DNA from: Simmondsia chinensis
Taxonomy: Eukaryota; Streptophyta; Magnoliopsida; Caryophyllales; Simmondsiaceae
Reading direction: 5' to 3'
Assembly (NCBI GenBank): GCA_018398585.1
Contig: JAGTTD010000019.1
Location: 6,299,702-6,363,701 of the forward strand
Length of the DNA stretch: 64,000 bases
The notes beneath the pieces were generated by a model. It saw nothing but the letters and a program-made list of their open reading frames with translations, was not told the origin of the DNA and searched no databases. Of the stretch, positions 40,790 to 51,722 are shown in pieces. The position numbers and the translations under genes are program-made. How positions within the stretch are numbered: position 1 is the first letter of the stretch; the number at the start of each line of letters is the position of its first letter.

Positions 40790-41889
40790 CAGCGGCGGAG
40801 CTACATTATGCATTGGGTGGGCTGGGAGCCCCCCGGAATTCTAATGTTATTTTATGTGCATGTAAAATTAACTTGCTGATTTCTAAAGTTTTAGGGGCAA
40901 TTAGTCTATATATAATAACTTATTACCATTTAATTGTCATATAACAACAACAACATACCCAGTGCCTCGAAGGTTCCCGCCCAAGCGGGGTCGGGGGATG
41001 AATGTACGCAACCTTACCCCTTCATGGTATAACCCTGCCAAGAGGCTGTTTTCGAGGACCCTCAACCTTATAGGGTGGCAACACGAGGGGTTCCAGGAGG
41101 TCATCCATCCTGGTACTACTCTCACACAAGCACGCTTAATTTTGGAGCTCTAATGGGATCTGGTGCATTAATGTCTGGTAAATAAACCCTTATCATTTTA
41201 TTGTCATAAATTTTAAATATTTATTATTTAAATAATACGATATTTTTATGTGTGTTTTCATATATATATGTCCCTATAAGTTATCTATTATGTAAATTTA
41301 TCAACTTAGTTTCCACACATTTATATTATGTCAGTTTACTTCTATAGCAAATTTAAAGTTAAGTTAATGATGTGTGTTCTAACTGCTTGATCATGTCAGG
41401 TGCAACTAATACAAACCTGTTTGTTGACCTAATTTAAACATACTTCTCATCCGAATGTTACAAATTTAGTTGCCTACTTAACATTAGTATTATTCTAAAT
41501 TTAAATGAAATACTATAAATTGCATAAAGACTAAATTTTCACAACTAAAAATGCAAAAAATAAATTGACATTTTTGACAAAATACATGAACCTATTACAT
41601 AAAAGACAATAAAACTTTTAAACCACACAGTAACTCATTGTGCATATTGGGATTATAGTATAACCATGTATTAAAAGACCGAACCTCAAATATATAAGTG
41701 ATTTTTTTTGGAGTTTACATTTCTTATTCATTTAGCTTATCCGTTCTCTCTCAATTTCAATCTATCAAATTTCAACAAACATCGATAGAAATAAATATAT
41801 TCAACTTGTATGTTTTTTCTTATCTATTTTCTAATAAATGCATCTTGTAATCAAGCCCGCCCTGACTTGAAATTTTAGATCCGCCACTG
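40790..41889. mobile_element. Non-autonomous hAT element
   Basis: 1100 bp with ends CAGCGGCGGAGCTA and TAGATCCGCCACTG, the widespread plant hAT terminus, and 8-bp TSDs ATTATATT (40782-40789) and ATTACATT (41890-41897; one mismatch). The related sequence near 50340-50370 lacks the insertion and keeps a single ATTGTATT, a paralogous empty site. No transposase. It hosts a SINE. Confidence 0.85.
40942..41188 (-). mobile_element. 5S-headed SINE, full-length, nested in the hAT element
   Basis: On the minus strand: 5S-like ACATTAATGCACCAGATCCC, ATTAAGCGTGCTTGTGTGAG, AGTAGTACCAGGATGGATGA and CCTCGTGTTGCC. The body CCTCGAAAACAGCCTCTTGG and GTAAGGTTGCGTACATTCA follows, then GGCACTGGGTATGTTGTTGT. The TSD of about 20 bp (40919-40941 and 41189-41208, CTTAT...CATTTAATTGTCATA) differs by a 3-bp indel and one substitution. 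This is the most complete 5S head in the window. Confidence 0.9.
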
Positions 41890-41897
41890 ATTACATT

Positions 41898-42124
41898 AGT
41901 AAACTAAATGATCTATAATACTACCAAAAACTGAATTATAATTTTGTACACATTACTCAATTCAAAGCCCAAAATAAAGTATAGATATACACAGAAATTA
42001 ACTAACTTATTGAGTTTCATGTATATTTTGAATGTTTGGTATTTCTTTGTCAGAAAATGATATTCTAACATATTTTCACGAAATTTTAAAAACAACTACA
42101 AATAAAATGCAATAAAAGTAAATT
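41898..42124. other. AT-rich DNA, continuation of repeat copy A
   Basis: Segments here (GTACACATTACTCAATTCAA, AGAAATTAACTAACTTATTG) recur at 52165-52230. No gene is visible. Confidence 0.45.
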
Positions 42125-42129
42125 ATATT

Positions 42130-42552
42130 TGTTAAATTTTTTACCGGGCCTTTAGGCCCCACCCACGGAGTTGGCACACACGAGATCCACATATAAGTCC
42201 AAGTGGGGTTCCATCCTAAAACCAATTGACAATAGGTGGAATAACCCATTAGTCTTATAAATTGATCCATTTACCCTCACTTCCCACGTGTGAGTTGAAA
42301 TGTGGATCGCACATAGGAGAGGTGAGGGTACAAGAATCAATTTATAAGACTAGTGGGTCCCTTACCGGGCCTTTTGTGCCCGACCCACGAAATTGGAACA
42401 CATGAGATCCACATATAAGCTGAAGTAGGGTTTCATCGTAAAACCAATTGGCAATATGTGGAGTAACTCACTAAGCTTATAAGGTGATATCTTCTCTCTC
42501 ACAACTCCAATATGGAAGTCTAATTGCAAGACTCACATGTGGAGTCTCAACA
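42130..42552 (-). mobile_element. TRIM-like / complex solo LTR element
   Basis: 423 bp, plus-strand ends TGTTAAATTTTTTACCGGGC and GTGGAGTCTCAACA, with perfect TSDs ATATT (42125-42129 and 42553-42557). It contains two partial copies of the LTR found solo at 24406-24602 (ACCGGGCCTTTAGGCCCCAC near 42142; ACCGGGCCTTTTGTGCCCGA near 42364). Between them is an inverted repeat (ATTAGTCTTATAAATTGATC... and ...ATCAATTTATAAGACTAG). No genes. Confidence 0.75.
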
Positions 42553-42557
42553 ATATT

Positions 42558-42740
42558 TGCTACATTTTACATGTATGATCATAGCCATTTATTTTTGTGA
42601 ATTTATTTCTTAGTATCATAATACATGATTATATTATTAAAATAATATCATTCCAATAATACCAAAACTAAACTACATATGACACTTATGTACATAATCA
42701 TTTACTTAACTACAGTTGACATCTATGTATACAGTCATTT
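42558..42740. other. AT-rich DNA before copia element 2
   Basis: No feature. It is continuous with 50077 onwards once the copia element is removed. Confidence 0.4.
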
Positions 42741-42745
42741 AAAAT

Positions 42746-43458
42746 TGTTGCGTTTTAAGAATCCTTAAACCTATTTTAGTTCTGATTTTAATTTCTTAAA
42801 ACAAACCATTACTATTGATATAGTAAAACCGAACCCATTCGCATTCTGGTTCAAACCAGTTGTTTGAACCGTACTGTATAGGTTTCTTAAGTTTAGGTTA
42901 AACCCTCAGTTTAACTCTTTTCTTGTTAAGTCTTTAATCCGGTTTTAACTTCAACAATAACTTAACTGATTTTAGGATCGGTAAAAAGTTTTTCTTAAAA
43001 CCATGGCTCTAAGTATGAGATAAGTTCACACGCAACGATAGAAGACATAAAACGAAATAAATCAAGTACACACGAGATTTTAACGTGGTTCAATCCTAAA
43101 TGACCTATTTCACGGTCCCCCTACCACTAGAGAGCTCTATTTCGTTAATATTACAAACCGAAATTACAACCGCATAATTTACAAGGTGCTTTCTTACAAA
43201 ACTTAAGCTATTAAGTTACAAACATTTCTCAATCACAAGCTTTACAATGAAACAGTAAAGAAAGATAAAGAGTAAGAGAAGTTATATCAACTCCAAGCCA
43301 GGTAGCTGCGAGACCTCACGATTTCAGATCCTTCTTGATCAGCCTTCGGGTTACCAGCACCATGGAGTCCTTCACTTACCATGCTAGGTTTAGGGACCGA
43401 AAACCCTAAGTTCAAAACCCTAGAAACGCCTTGGCTGGGGGTTGAAGATGAACCAAAG

Positions 43459-43495
<37 letters not shown>

Positions 43496-44066
43496 ACCGG
43501 ATCACCCAACAAAATGACCAACTCTTTCTCTCTCTATCAGACCCCCCTTTTATAGGCAAACGGTATCCGTGCCCCCTTCCATCTCAGCTGTTCAACGCAT
43601 CCAAAAATGAACGGCCCAGATCACACAAACAAACACAAACGGAAGGCCTGGACGAGGGATGCGTGTCCCCTCTCATATCCGTCCGATCCACCGTTCAAAA
43701 GAACGGTTCAGATGAAGCCACACACGCCCACAAGTGAGGGGCTGACGCGTGGCAAGGCAAGGGCGGGAAAAAGGACGCTCAGGGAAAGCTTCTCCGAGAT
43801 GCTTCTCAACAGTGGGGTACAGCTATACCCCATAATTTGCAAAAGGACAAAACTTGCAAATGGATAAAATTCAAATAAATACTTAATTTATTTATTTATT
43901 TTACTTAATTTATTTTACTTAAATACAGAACATATTTTATTTAAGCAAATCCCTTTTTTAAGTATTTTCCATTTTTCTCAAAAAACACGTTTGCGACTAA
44001 TAGCTTAGTTCTCTCTAGCTTTGTACTCAGACATAGTTTAGACTACATAGGAACCAAATTTTAACA
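42746..44066 (-). repeat. 3' LTR of copia element 2
   Basis: Plus-strand ends TGTTGCGTTTTAAG and CAAATTTTAACA. A (GA)n run lies near 43460-43490. On the element strand CCTATAAAAGG (43547-43557) is a TATA box. Strongly similar to 48753-50071. Confidence 0.92.
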
Positions 44067-44145
44067 ATTCTCCACCTGGTTCCTAGTTAGTCTAACTACC
44101 AGACTCACTTTAGTAATAGGGGGCAAAACCTTTTCTTTTTGGTCC

Positions 44146-44926
44146 TTAACCTCCTTCTGGATCCCGGGAGGCCTGAATCAAGTTAATGCACTTCATTAAC
44201 TTATTCAGTGGCACGACTTTGGTTCCCATGTTAGCTGGATTTTCATCCGTCGAAATTTTCAGCAGCTCTACCCTTTCTGACTCTATCTGTTCTGTTACAA
44301 AATGTCTCCTGATATCAAGATGTTTACTCCTATCATGGAATATAGGATTTTTGCTTAATGCTAAGGCTGACTGATTATCTGTATATATCGTTGGTATCCC
44401 CAGTCCTAAGTTTAATTCCTCCAGAAGTCCACTTAGCCAGATTCCCTCTTTAATGGCATCCGTCAGTGCCAAGAGCTCTGCTTTAGTCGTTGACAACGAT
44501 GTCATTAACGGAGCTTTGATCTCCAACTAACAACTCCGCCATTCAAAGAGAAAATCTAGGAGCTGGTGGATTTATGCTTGTCTAAGTCTCCACCGAAGTC
44601 ACTATCGGTGTATCCTAAGAGTCTTAGGTCTATATCTATTCTTTAAACGTAAATCCTAACTTCACAGTGCCCTTGATATATCTCAACAACCACTTTACCC
44701 CATTCTAGTACTCCTTCCCTGGATTCGAGATGAATCTAGAGAGCACGCTAATTGGGTAAGCTAAGTCAGGCTTGGTATAAGTCATGGCATACATTATTGA
44801 CCCTATAGCATTAGCGTATGGTATATTACTCATTTCAGCCATTTCCTGTTCATTCCCTGGACATTGTACTGTTGAAAATTTGTGGTATTTGGCTATAGGA
44901 ACTCTAGCAATTTTAGCCTCTGTCAT
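44146..44926 (-). pseudogene. Copia element 2 RT end and RNase H
   Basis: 44705-44926 reads PYANAIGSIMYAMTYTKPDL and AYPISVLSRF. After frame breaks, 44146-44526 gives the RNase H: STTKAELLALTDAIKEGIWL, YTDNQSALALSKNPIFHDRS and KHLDIRRHFVTEQI. Confidence 0.88.
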
Positions 44927-45033
44927 GCTAAACCTATAAACAACCTTTTCTAAGTAATTAGACTGGGATAAGTGTATCTAATCTCCATTCCTAATATCTT
45001 CTTAGCAGGACCAAGGTCTTTCATTTCGAAGTT

Positions 45034-45674
45034 TTAGTTTAACAAACTTTTCAGGTTTTCAATCTTAGGCATGCAACGACTAGCTATCAACATGTAATCA
45101 ACATAAATCAGCAAGTATATAATAGAATTAGAATTTACATTTTTCACATAGAAGCACACATCATGAATTGACTTGGTGAACCCTACTTCTGTCATGAAAT
45201 GGTAGAACCGCTTATACCATTGCCTTGGGGACTGCTTTAGACCATACAAGGACTTTTTGAGTCTACATACCAGCCCAGCATTTTTGGGTTTCACAAAACC
45301 CTCGGGCTGAGCCATGTAGATCTCCTCATCCAACTCCCATGCAAAAAAGCAGTAGTTACATCTAAATGTTCCAAATTCAGGTCAAACCTAGCCGTTAAAA
45401 CCATTAACACCCTAATGGTGGTGTGCTTAACTACCGATAAAAAATTTCATTGTGGTCCATGCCTTCTCGCTGCGTGAAACCTTTAGCTACAAGCCTAGCT
45501 TTAAACCTAGGTTTTTCCGGGGGCAAACTCGGTTCCCTAACCCTGAAGACCCACTTAGAACCGACTAGTTTCTTGCCCGCCGGCTTGGGCACTAATGTCC
45601 AAGTCCTATTCTTCAATAGAAGTCCATTTCGGCCTTCACGGCATCTAGCCATTCTGCTGAATATTTGCTGTTAA
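45034..45674 (-). pseudogene. Copia element 2 reverse transcriptase
   Basis: 45431-45652 has NRTWTLVPKPAGKKLVGSKW and RFKARLVAKGFTQREGMD. A broken segment follows, then 45034-45333 with EEIYMAQPEGFVKPKNAGLV and KKSLYGLKQSPRQWYKRF. The catalytic box is YVDY instead of YVDD, which should abolish polymerase activity. Confidence 0.9.
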
Positions 45675-45684
45675 CAGCCTGTTT

Positions 45685-46801
45685 TTAGCTCAAAGGTTCT
45701 GATTCTATATACTCTAGGGCGGTATTTAAAGCATATGCTACACAATAAGCATATCCTAATCTCCTAGGAGGCCTAATCTCTCTCCCAGCGATATCTCTTG
45801 TCAGTTGATAGTTTCCTAACTCGTTTTCAGGAATTATTTCAGATTCCATTTCGGTTACTATTTCTGTGCATCTTTTAGCACTACCTACATCCTGAGATTG
45901 TTCCTGTTCTAGTTGTTTTGGTTGGGTCTCCGGTTCATTTTCAGGTTTGTTTTCAATTTCTGGTCTTGTCATGTTTTGGTAATTAGGTTCTAGTGGATTC
46001 ATATCAAATTCATAGATTTCAGGTTCATACACACGATTCTTAGAAGTTGAGTTATTGTTCTTACCTAAGCAGGGCATATCAAATTCATTAAAGGTCACAT
46101 CTCTTCTTATAACAATCCTAGTTCGGTTTCCCTCTTTAACTCCTATCCTATACCCTTTCACCCCTTCGGGGTAACCGAGGAACACGCCTTTTACAGCCAG
46201 GGGTTCGAGCCTTCCCATGGACTGGTGAGCATAAGCTACCCAGCCAAACACTCTCAAATTAGAGTAATCTGTTGGCTTTCCGGTCCACATTTTCTCAGGT
46301 GTTTTCAAGCCTACCCCAGTAGAGGGCGTCCTACTGACAAGGTAGCAGGCTGTACTCATAGACATCCTCTTCCCAAAACTGTTTGCCTAGACCTGATACG
46401 AACAGCATACACCGAACCCTATCTAACAGAGTTTGGTTCATACGCTCCGCAACCCCATTCTGTTAAGGCGTTCCTCTAACTGTGTTATGGTGTTTAATTC
46501 TGTTTTTTGCACACAATTCATCAAAATCTGAATTTATGTATTCCAATCCGTTGTCAGTTCTTAGGTATTTTATTTTTCTACCATTTATATTTTCTATCTG
46601 ATTCTTCCACCTATTGAATGTGGGAAAACAGTCGTCTTTAATTTTCAAAAGAAACGTCCAAACTTTGTGTGAATAATCATCAATAATTGACAGAAAATAT
46701 AAAGCTCCACCTAAGGTAGCAACCTTGGCTGGCCCCCATAAATCAGAATGCACGTAATCTAACGGGCCATGAGTTGTGTGACTTCCTACATTGAATGCCA
46801 A
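45685..46801 (-). pseudogene. Copia element 2 integrase
   Basis: 46463-46801: YVHSDLWGPAKVATLGGALY, LSIIDDYSHKVWTFLLK, LRTDNGLEYINSDFDELCA. After a stop (about 46460), 45685-46365 continues with LVSRTPSTGVGLKTPEKMW, LRVFGWVAYAHQ and KGVFLGYPEGVKGYRI. The third catalytic residue lies in the interrupted part. Confidence 0.88.
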
Positions 46802-46899
46802 CCTATAATGTTTACCAACTATACAGACTCAAAGAAATCTAGTTTGGACACACTGTCCTCCGCTAACAAACCCTGTTTTGACAGCTCTCTAAGTCCTCT

Positions 46900-47160
46900 C
46901 TATGAAACGTGGCCTAAACGCCTATGCCATAACTCGGTTCGGTCAGACTTAACCACGGCATTTGACTCTCCTGAGACAATCCTACCTTTTAACACGTAGA
47001 GACCTTTTTTGAGCTCCCTTTTCAGAACCACCAAGGATCCTTTCATGATCTTCAGTTCTGAGTTTATAGCCCTAAATGACATACCCTTCAAGTCCAATTG
47101 ACCTAGGGAAATCAGGTTTCTACGTAGCTCAGGACTGTGTCTAACATCTTCAAGGATGTA
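46900..47160 (-). pseudogene. Copia element 2 GAG-pre-integrase domain
   Basis: TYILEDVRHSPELRRNLISL, QLDLKGMSFRA and ELWHRRLGHVS. The frame is cut at 47160 by the SINE-containing insertion. Confidence 0.85.
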
Positions 47161-47166
47161 TGTCGT

Positions 47167-47320
47167 TCCAACAACAACAACAACAACAACCCCAGTGCCT
47201 CCAAGGGCTCCCGCAAAAGCAGGGTCTGGGGAGGGTATATGTACGCAGCCTTCCCCCTCCAGGGGGCTACCCTGAAGAGAGATTGTTTCCGATGACCCCT
47301 AGCCTGAGAAGCCTGAGAAG
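47167..47320 (-). mobile_element. SINE copy in copia element 2
   Basis: Minus strand: CTAGGGGTCATCGGAAACAA, TCTCTCTTCAGGGTAGCCCC, GGCTGCGTACATATACCC, then GGCACTGGGGTTG(TTG)n. The 5S head is missing; instead the 5' side continues into unrelated sequence (47321-47690), with no TSD that I can see. Confidence 0.8.
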
Positions 47321-47690
47321 CTGTTCAGCTGCAAGGAGCCAAGGATCTGGAAAAAACAGAGGAAGCAGCAAGTGCATGAGCAAAGCAAACTCACAGCAGG
47401 CATACTGCACGCAAAGCAAATAGGCTCAAAGCATGCCACAACAACGTAAACCAACAATAAGGTGAAGATTAACATATGAAAGGGAAAGAGGATAGAGATA
47501 GAGAATAGAGATAGAAGGGAAGAGAAAGGGAAGGAGAACGGGGTTATTTTACCTTAACAGACCTTACAGAAATAGCACCCTTATTTTACAGACCTTACAC
47601 CGGTTATTTTATCTTAACAGACCTTACACCGGTTATTTTACAGCCCCTATTGTCTCCTAACAGCACCCTTCCCCCAGCTACTGGTTTGTA
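47321..47690 (-). other. Foreign insertion next to the SINE, origin unknown
   Basis: This lies between the copia protease and integrase. On the minus strand it begins about TGTTAGGAGACAATAGGGGC, with direct repeats AATAACCGGTGTAAGGTCTG (twice, about 47580-47650). Then come pyrimidine-rich DNA and CTTCTCAGGCTTCTCAGG at the SINE boundary. It could be a small LTR piece, or an unrelated transcript joined to the SINE head. Confidence 0.4.
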
Positions 47691-48077
47691 ATAATTAAAA
47701 TTTGCTCTATTGATAGTCATATGAAAACTACAACCCGAATCCAACACCTATTCATGTTCTAATGCATAAGATGAGAGCATCAGATAAGACATTAACATGA
47801 TCTGAAGTACTACATTCAGAAACAGCATTCGAATCAAATAAATCATGCAAGACATTCAACACTTCAGCATTACCAAATTCAAAGGATACCACATTATCCG
47901 TTGTTCTGGGTGTTCTATTCCTATCGGGGCAGTCCTTTTCATGTGTCCTAGCTTGTGACACCCGTAGCATTTTATTTTCGTTATGTCTCTCTTACTCTTT
48001 GACTTAGAACGATACCTACTCTTTGATCTTCTCTTGTTATTGTTAGATGTTCTATTATTAGTTCTTCCTCTCATCAC
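47691..48077 (-). pseudogene. Copia element 2 zinc knuckle and protease
   Basis: Minus strand: KIKCYGCHKLGHMKR begins the CCHC knuckle, whose last Cys appears only in another frame (EKDCPDRN). Near 47740, GTGTTGGATTCGGGTTGTAG encodes the protease VLDSGC motif. Then HMTINRANFN runs into the insertion at 47690. Confidence 0.8.
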
Positions 48078-48179
48078 TAATCCCTCACCGCTGATGCTAG
48101 ACAGTCCATGTTTCCCCTCCCTTTTGAGTTATAAAATTTTACTCCTGAGAGCCAGTGTTACTTCATCTAATGTGATTTT

Positions 48180-48680
48180 CTACCTACCATATCTGAGAGT
48201 GTCTTTAAATGCCCTAAGATATTTAGGTAAAGCACACAGTAATATGATAGCCTGAATCTCATCCTGAACACCAACATTCACAGTTTTTAGGTCCTGTAAA
48301 ATTTTATTAAACCTATCTAGGGAATCCTGTAATGGCTTATGTTCGTTCACTCTAAACGTGAAGAAATTTTCCAAATAAAGTATCCAATTAGATAGGGATT
48401 TAGCCTTATATATTTCTTCTAGTTTAGCCCAGATTTTAGCAACAGTATTTCTCAAAGGAAACAAGGGGAAGCACATTATTATCTAAACACATAACAAGAG
48501 TACCATAGGCCCTTTGCTCGATTTCTTCCTTGTCCTTCTCAGTCAGATGAGAAGGTTGCTTGTCCACTACCAGGAGCAGATCCCATGCCTTGGGACATTA
48601 GTAATGCCTTGGTCTTGATCTTCCACAAAGTGTAATCATTCTTCCCGTCAAAATGCTCAATCTCAAATTTAGCAGCCATT
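48180..48680 (-). pseudogene. Copia element 2 gag
   Basis: Probable start MAAKFEIEHFDGKNDYTLWK at 48680. A frame break follows near 48540-48480. The second part (48180-48476) reads AKIWAKLEEIYKAKSLSNWI, FTFRVNEHKPLQDSLDRFNK and LLCALPKYLRAFKDTLRYG, the UBN2 gag core. Confidence 0.88.
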
Positions 48681-48738
48681 TTCACAAACCGATTTTTGCA
48701 AATAGAAAGAAAACGATTTGATTTTCGCAAACCTAAAA

Positions 48739-48750
48739 GCTCTGATACCA
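48739..48750 (-). promoter_or_regulatory. tRNA-Met primer binding site of copia element 2
   Basis: gctctgatacca is the reverse complement of TGGTATCAGAGC, beside the 5' LTR. Confidence 0.88.
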
Positions 48751-48752
48751 CT

Positions 48753-50071
48753 TGTTGCGTTTTAAGAATCCTTAAACTGATTTTAGTTCTGATTTAAATT
48801 TCTTAAAACAAACCGTTACTATTGATACAGTAAAACCGAACACATTCGCATTCTGGTCCAAACCAGTTGTTTGAACCGTACTGTATAGGTTTCTTAAGTT
48901 TAGGTTAAATCCTTAGTTTAACACTTTTCTTATTAAGTCTTTAATCCGGTTTTAACTTCAACAATAACGTAACTAATTTTAGGATCGGTGAAAAGTTTGT
49001 CTTAAAACCATGGCTCTAAGTATGACATGAGTTCACAAGCGACGATAGAAGACATAAAACGAAATAAATAGAGTACACACGAGATTTTAACGTGGTTCGG
49101 TCCTAAATGACCTACTCCACGGTCCCCCTACCATTAGAGAGCTCTATTTCATTAATATTACAAACTGGAATTACAACTGCGTAATTTATAAGGCGCTTTC
49201 TTATAAAACCTAAGCTATTAAGTTACAAACATTTCTCAATCACAAGCTTTACAACGAAATAGTAAAGAAAGAGAAAGAGTAAGAGAAGTTATACCGACTC
49301 CAAGCCGGGTAGCAGCGAGACCTCATGATTTTAGATCCTCCTTGATCAACCTTCGTGGTTACCAGCACCATGGAGTCCTTCACTTACCATGCTAGGTTTA
49401 GGGACCGAAAACCCTAAGGTCAAAACCCTAGAAACGCCTTGGCTGGAGGTTGAAGATGAGCCAGAGGAGGGACGGAGGGAGGGAGGGAGGGAGAGAGAGA
49501 GAAGGATTGGATCACCCAACAAAAAGACCAACTCTTTCTCTCTGTATCAAACGACCCCCTTTTATAGGCAAATGGTATTCGTACCCCCTTCCATCTTAGC
49601 CGTCCAACGCATCCAAAACAAACAGCTCAGATTCACACAAACAAACACAAATGGGAGGCCTGGATGAGGGATGCGTGTCCCATCTCATATCCGTCCGCTC
49701 CACTGTTCAAAAGAACTGTTCAGATGAAGCCACACACACCCGCAAGTGAGGGGCTAATGCGTGGCAAGGCAAGGGCGGGAAAAAGGATGCTCGGGGAAAG
49801 CTTCTATGAGAAGCTTTTGAACAGTGGGGTACAACTTTACCCCATAATTTGCGAAAGGATAAAACTTGCCAACGGATAAAATTCAAATAAATACCTAATT
49901 AATTTATTTATTTTACTTAATTAATTTTACTTAAACACAAAATATCTTTTATTTAAGCAAATCCCTTTTTTAAGTATTTTTCTCAAAAAACACGTTTGTG
50001 ACTAATAGCTTAGTTCTCTCTACCCTTGTACTCGGACATAGTTTAGACTATATAGGAACCAAATTCTAACA
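48753..50071 (-). repeat. 5' LTR of copia element 2
   Basis: 1319 bp, plus-strand ends TGTTGCGTTTTAAG and CAAATTCTAACA. The TATA box CCTATAAAAGG on the element strand lies at about 49559-49567. Confidence 0.92.
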
Positions 50072-50076
50072 AAAAT

Positions 50077-50471
50077 ACTACATAATATTTCTTTTTTTTT
50101 TTTAAGCATTTGTAATCATAATAGGACCATGACATTGTTCAAACTAAAAAAACTACATGTTACATGTATTTTAATAGTGCTTTTATATGATTAATAATTT
50201 TTTTTATAATTATAACATAGCAAAAACTGGGAATTTTTTTTTCTATCCTAATATTATACAATACATGTTTGTACATAATAATTTATATTTGTAAATTATT
50301 TATTTTAGTAATTATATTAGTAAACTATATTTAGCTGGCCAAAAAAATAATACTACATTAATTGTATTAGCAAATTAAATGATCTTTAATACTACCTAAA
50401 CTTAGATTATATTTTACATGTGTACTACTTGTTCAAATATTAGGATAATATGCTTCAAATTTGGAGTTTTG
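50077..50471. other. AT-rich DNA, copy B of the dispersed repeat (empty site)
   Basis: Resembles 40600-40789 joined directly to 41898 onwards, without the hAT element. A poly(T)/poly(A) patch lies near 50090. Confidence 0.5.
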
Positions 50472-51110
50472 TGAACATACCTCTATCCCACATAGGAAAA
50501 TTAGTGAAAGAAAGACTAGTTTATATATCCCATTTTCCTTATATGTTATAAAGTCTTGAGGAAACGAGAGTGGCTTTTGTGTACCACACGCGGGCGGGCA
50601 CTCGCCCTCGTTGTGGCGTGGACTTTTTCTATCTCGGACCTTTATTTTTGCGGACATTATATTTTACTTATCGTAAACGAACTCCAAGAGAGTTCTAGGA
50701 CTAGTCTCGAGCTCAAGCACGCGTTTTGACAACGCAGCTGCCCACATCTTTCCATAACTATTTTTGCCTTGACTATGCCCGGATTTTGCGCTCTTCCATA
50801 TCAGCTACTTTTCTAATTATTGATGGATTTCCTACCCACAATCCTTAATTGATTTTTGCTTATACTTTAAGTTTTTTTGCCTATAAATAGCATGCTATGG
50901 GGCATTGTTCTATACACGGAAAACATTGAAAAATACAGAAGTCGTTCTTCTTTTTCCCTTTGAAATCCTCTCTATTTTTACTCTGGTTAGTGAGCAAATT
51001 GGGACGGACTCCAACTCATTAGCTGAGAGTACACTCCTAAGTTGGGTGCCGTATTAATCCTAGGAGTCGAAGTGCCAGAGATCCCATATGCACTATAGCA
51101 GGGGCATAAA
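50472..51110 (+). mobile_element. LTR-like fragment (outer)
   Basis: Starts near TGAACATACCTCTATCCCAC and continues with AAGTCTTGAGGAAACGAGAG, TGTACCACACGCGGGCGGGC and TTGCCTATAAATAGCATGC (TATA, about 50879). It resembles copia LTRs of plants. It continues after the nested solo LTR (51723-51790: CTACTTAGGGCAAAGGTGAC). No partner LTR or TSD was found. Confidence 0.5.
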
Positions 51111-51717
51111 TGAAAGGGAACTTAACAAATTTAGTATGCTCAGAATTTGTGGAGGAAAACTTAATGCGGAAGCGAAAACCCTGGAAACTTGATTCGATTC
51201 AAATAATATAACTCACGCAAAACGAGAAGTAAACAAATATGGAGAAAGAAAGAACAAAACAAGAACACACAATATTTACGTAGAAACCCCTCTACAATCG
51301 AGAGGGGAGAAAACCACGGGTGGAGATGGAGATTCTTTATTAACTGAACGGAAGAATTACAACGTCACTTCCCAAACGAGATATATGGAAGAATTACAAT
51401 CACTCCCTCTGAACTCTCGTAGCACTCGAATATCTTGGAGAAATTACGAAGTCACCTCTTTTTCTTAATGGCGGCTTACACGCTCTTTGATTGGATACGT
51501 ATGGGAGAAACCTCTCACCTAAATACCTAAACCGTTATTTATATAAAATATTTAGGGCCGGCGGAAAATGACTCCCCATCTATCGGCCCCTTCACGGCCA
51601 AAAATCCGAATCCTTTCCTTAAATCACCCGATCGATCGGTTTTCCCTCCCGATCGATCGGTGACCCCATGGCAGCCCCAATAAAAATAAAACAAGTAATT
51701 TGAGACATAACCTAACA
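51111..51717 (-). mobile_element. Solo LTR nested in the outer LTR fragment
   Basis: 607 bp, plus-strand ends TGAAAGGGAACTT and GACATAACCTAACA, with perfect TSDs ATAAA (51106-51110 and 51718-51722). It includes two CCCGATCGATCGGT palindromes. Minus orientation is likely because TGTTAGGTTATG is the more usual LTR start. Confidence 0.75.
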
Positions 51718-51722
51718 ATAAA

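Larger units (their letters stand above)
42746..50071 (-). mobile_element. Full-length Ty1/copia retrotransposon 2, inactive
   Basis: LTRs 42746-44066 and 48753-50071 (about 1.32 kb each) are flanked by perfect TSDs AAAAT (42741-42745 and 50072-50076). A tRNA-Met primer site is complementary at 48739-48750, and the purine tract is at 44067-44082. Gag, protease, integrase, RT and RNase H are on the minus strand in copia order, broken by many frameshifts and stops. An insertion of about 0.5 kb, including a SINE, sits between protease and integrase. Confidence 0.94.

Noticed and set aside
43381..43737. 118-codon frame in the copia LTR
   Set aside because: It runs through a (GA)n microsatellite giving REREREREK and lies within an LTR; the counterpart in the other LTR is not conserved in length.
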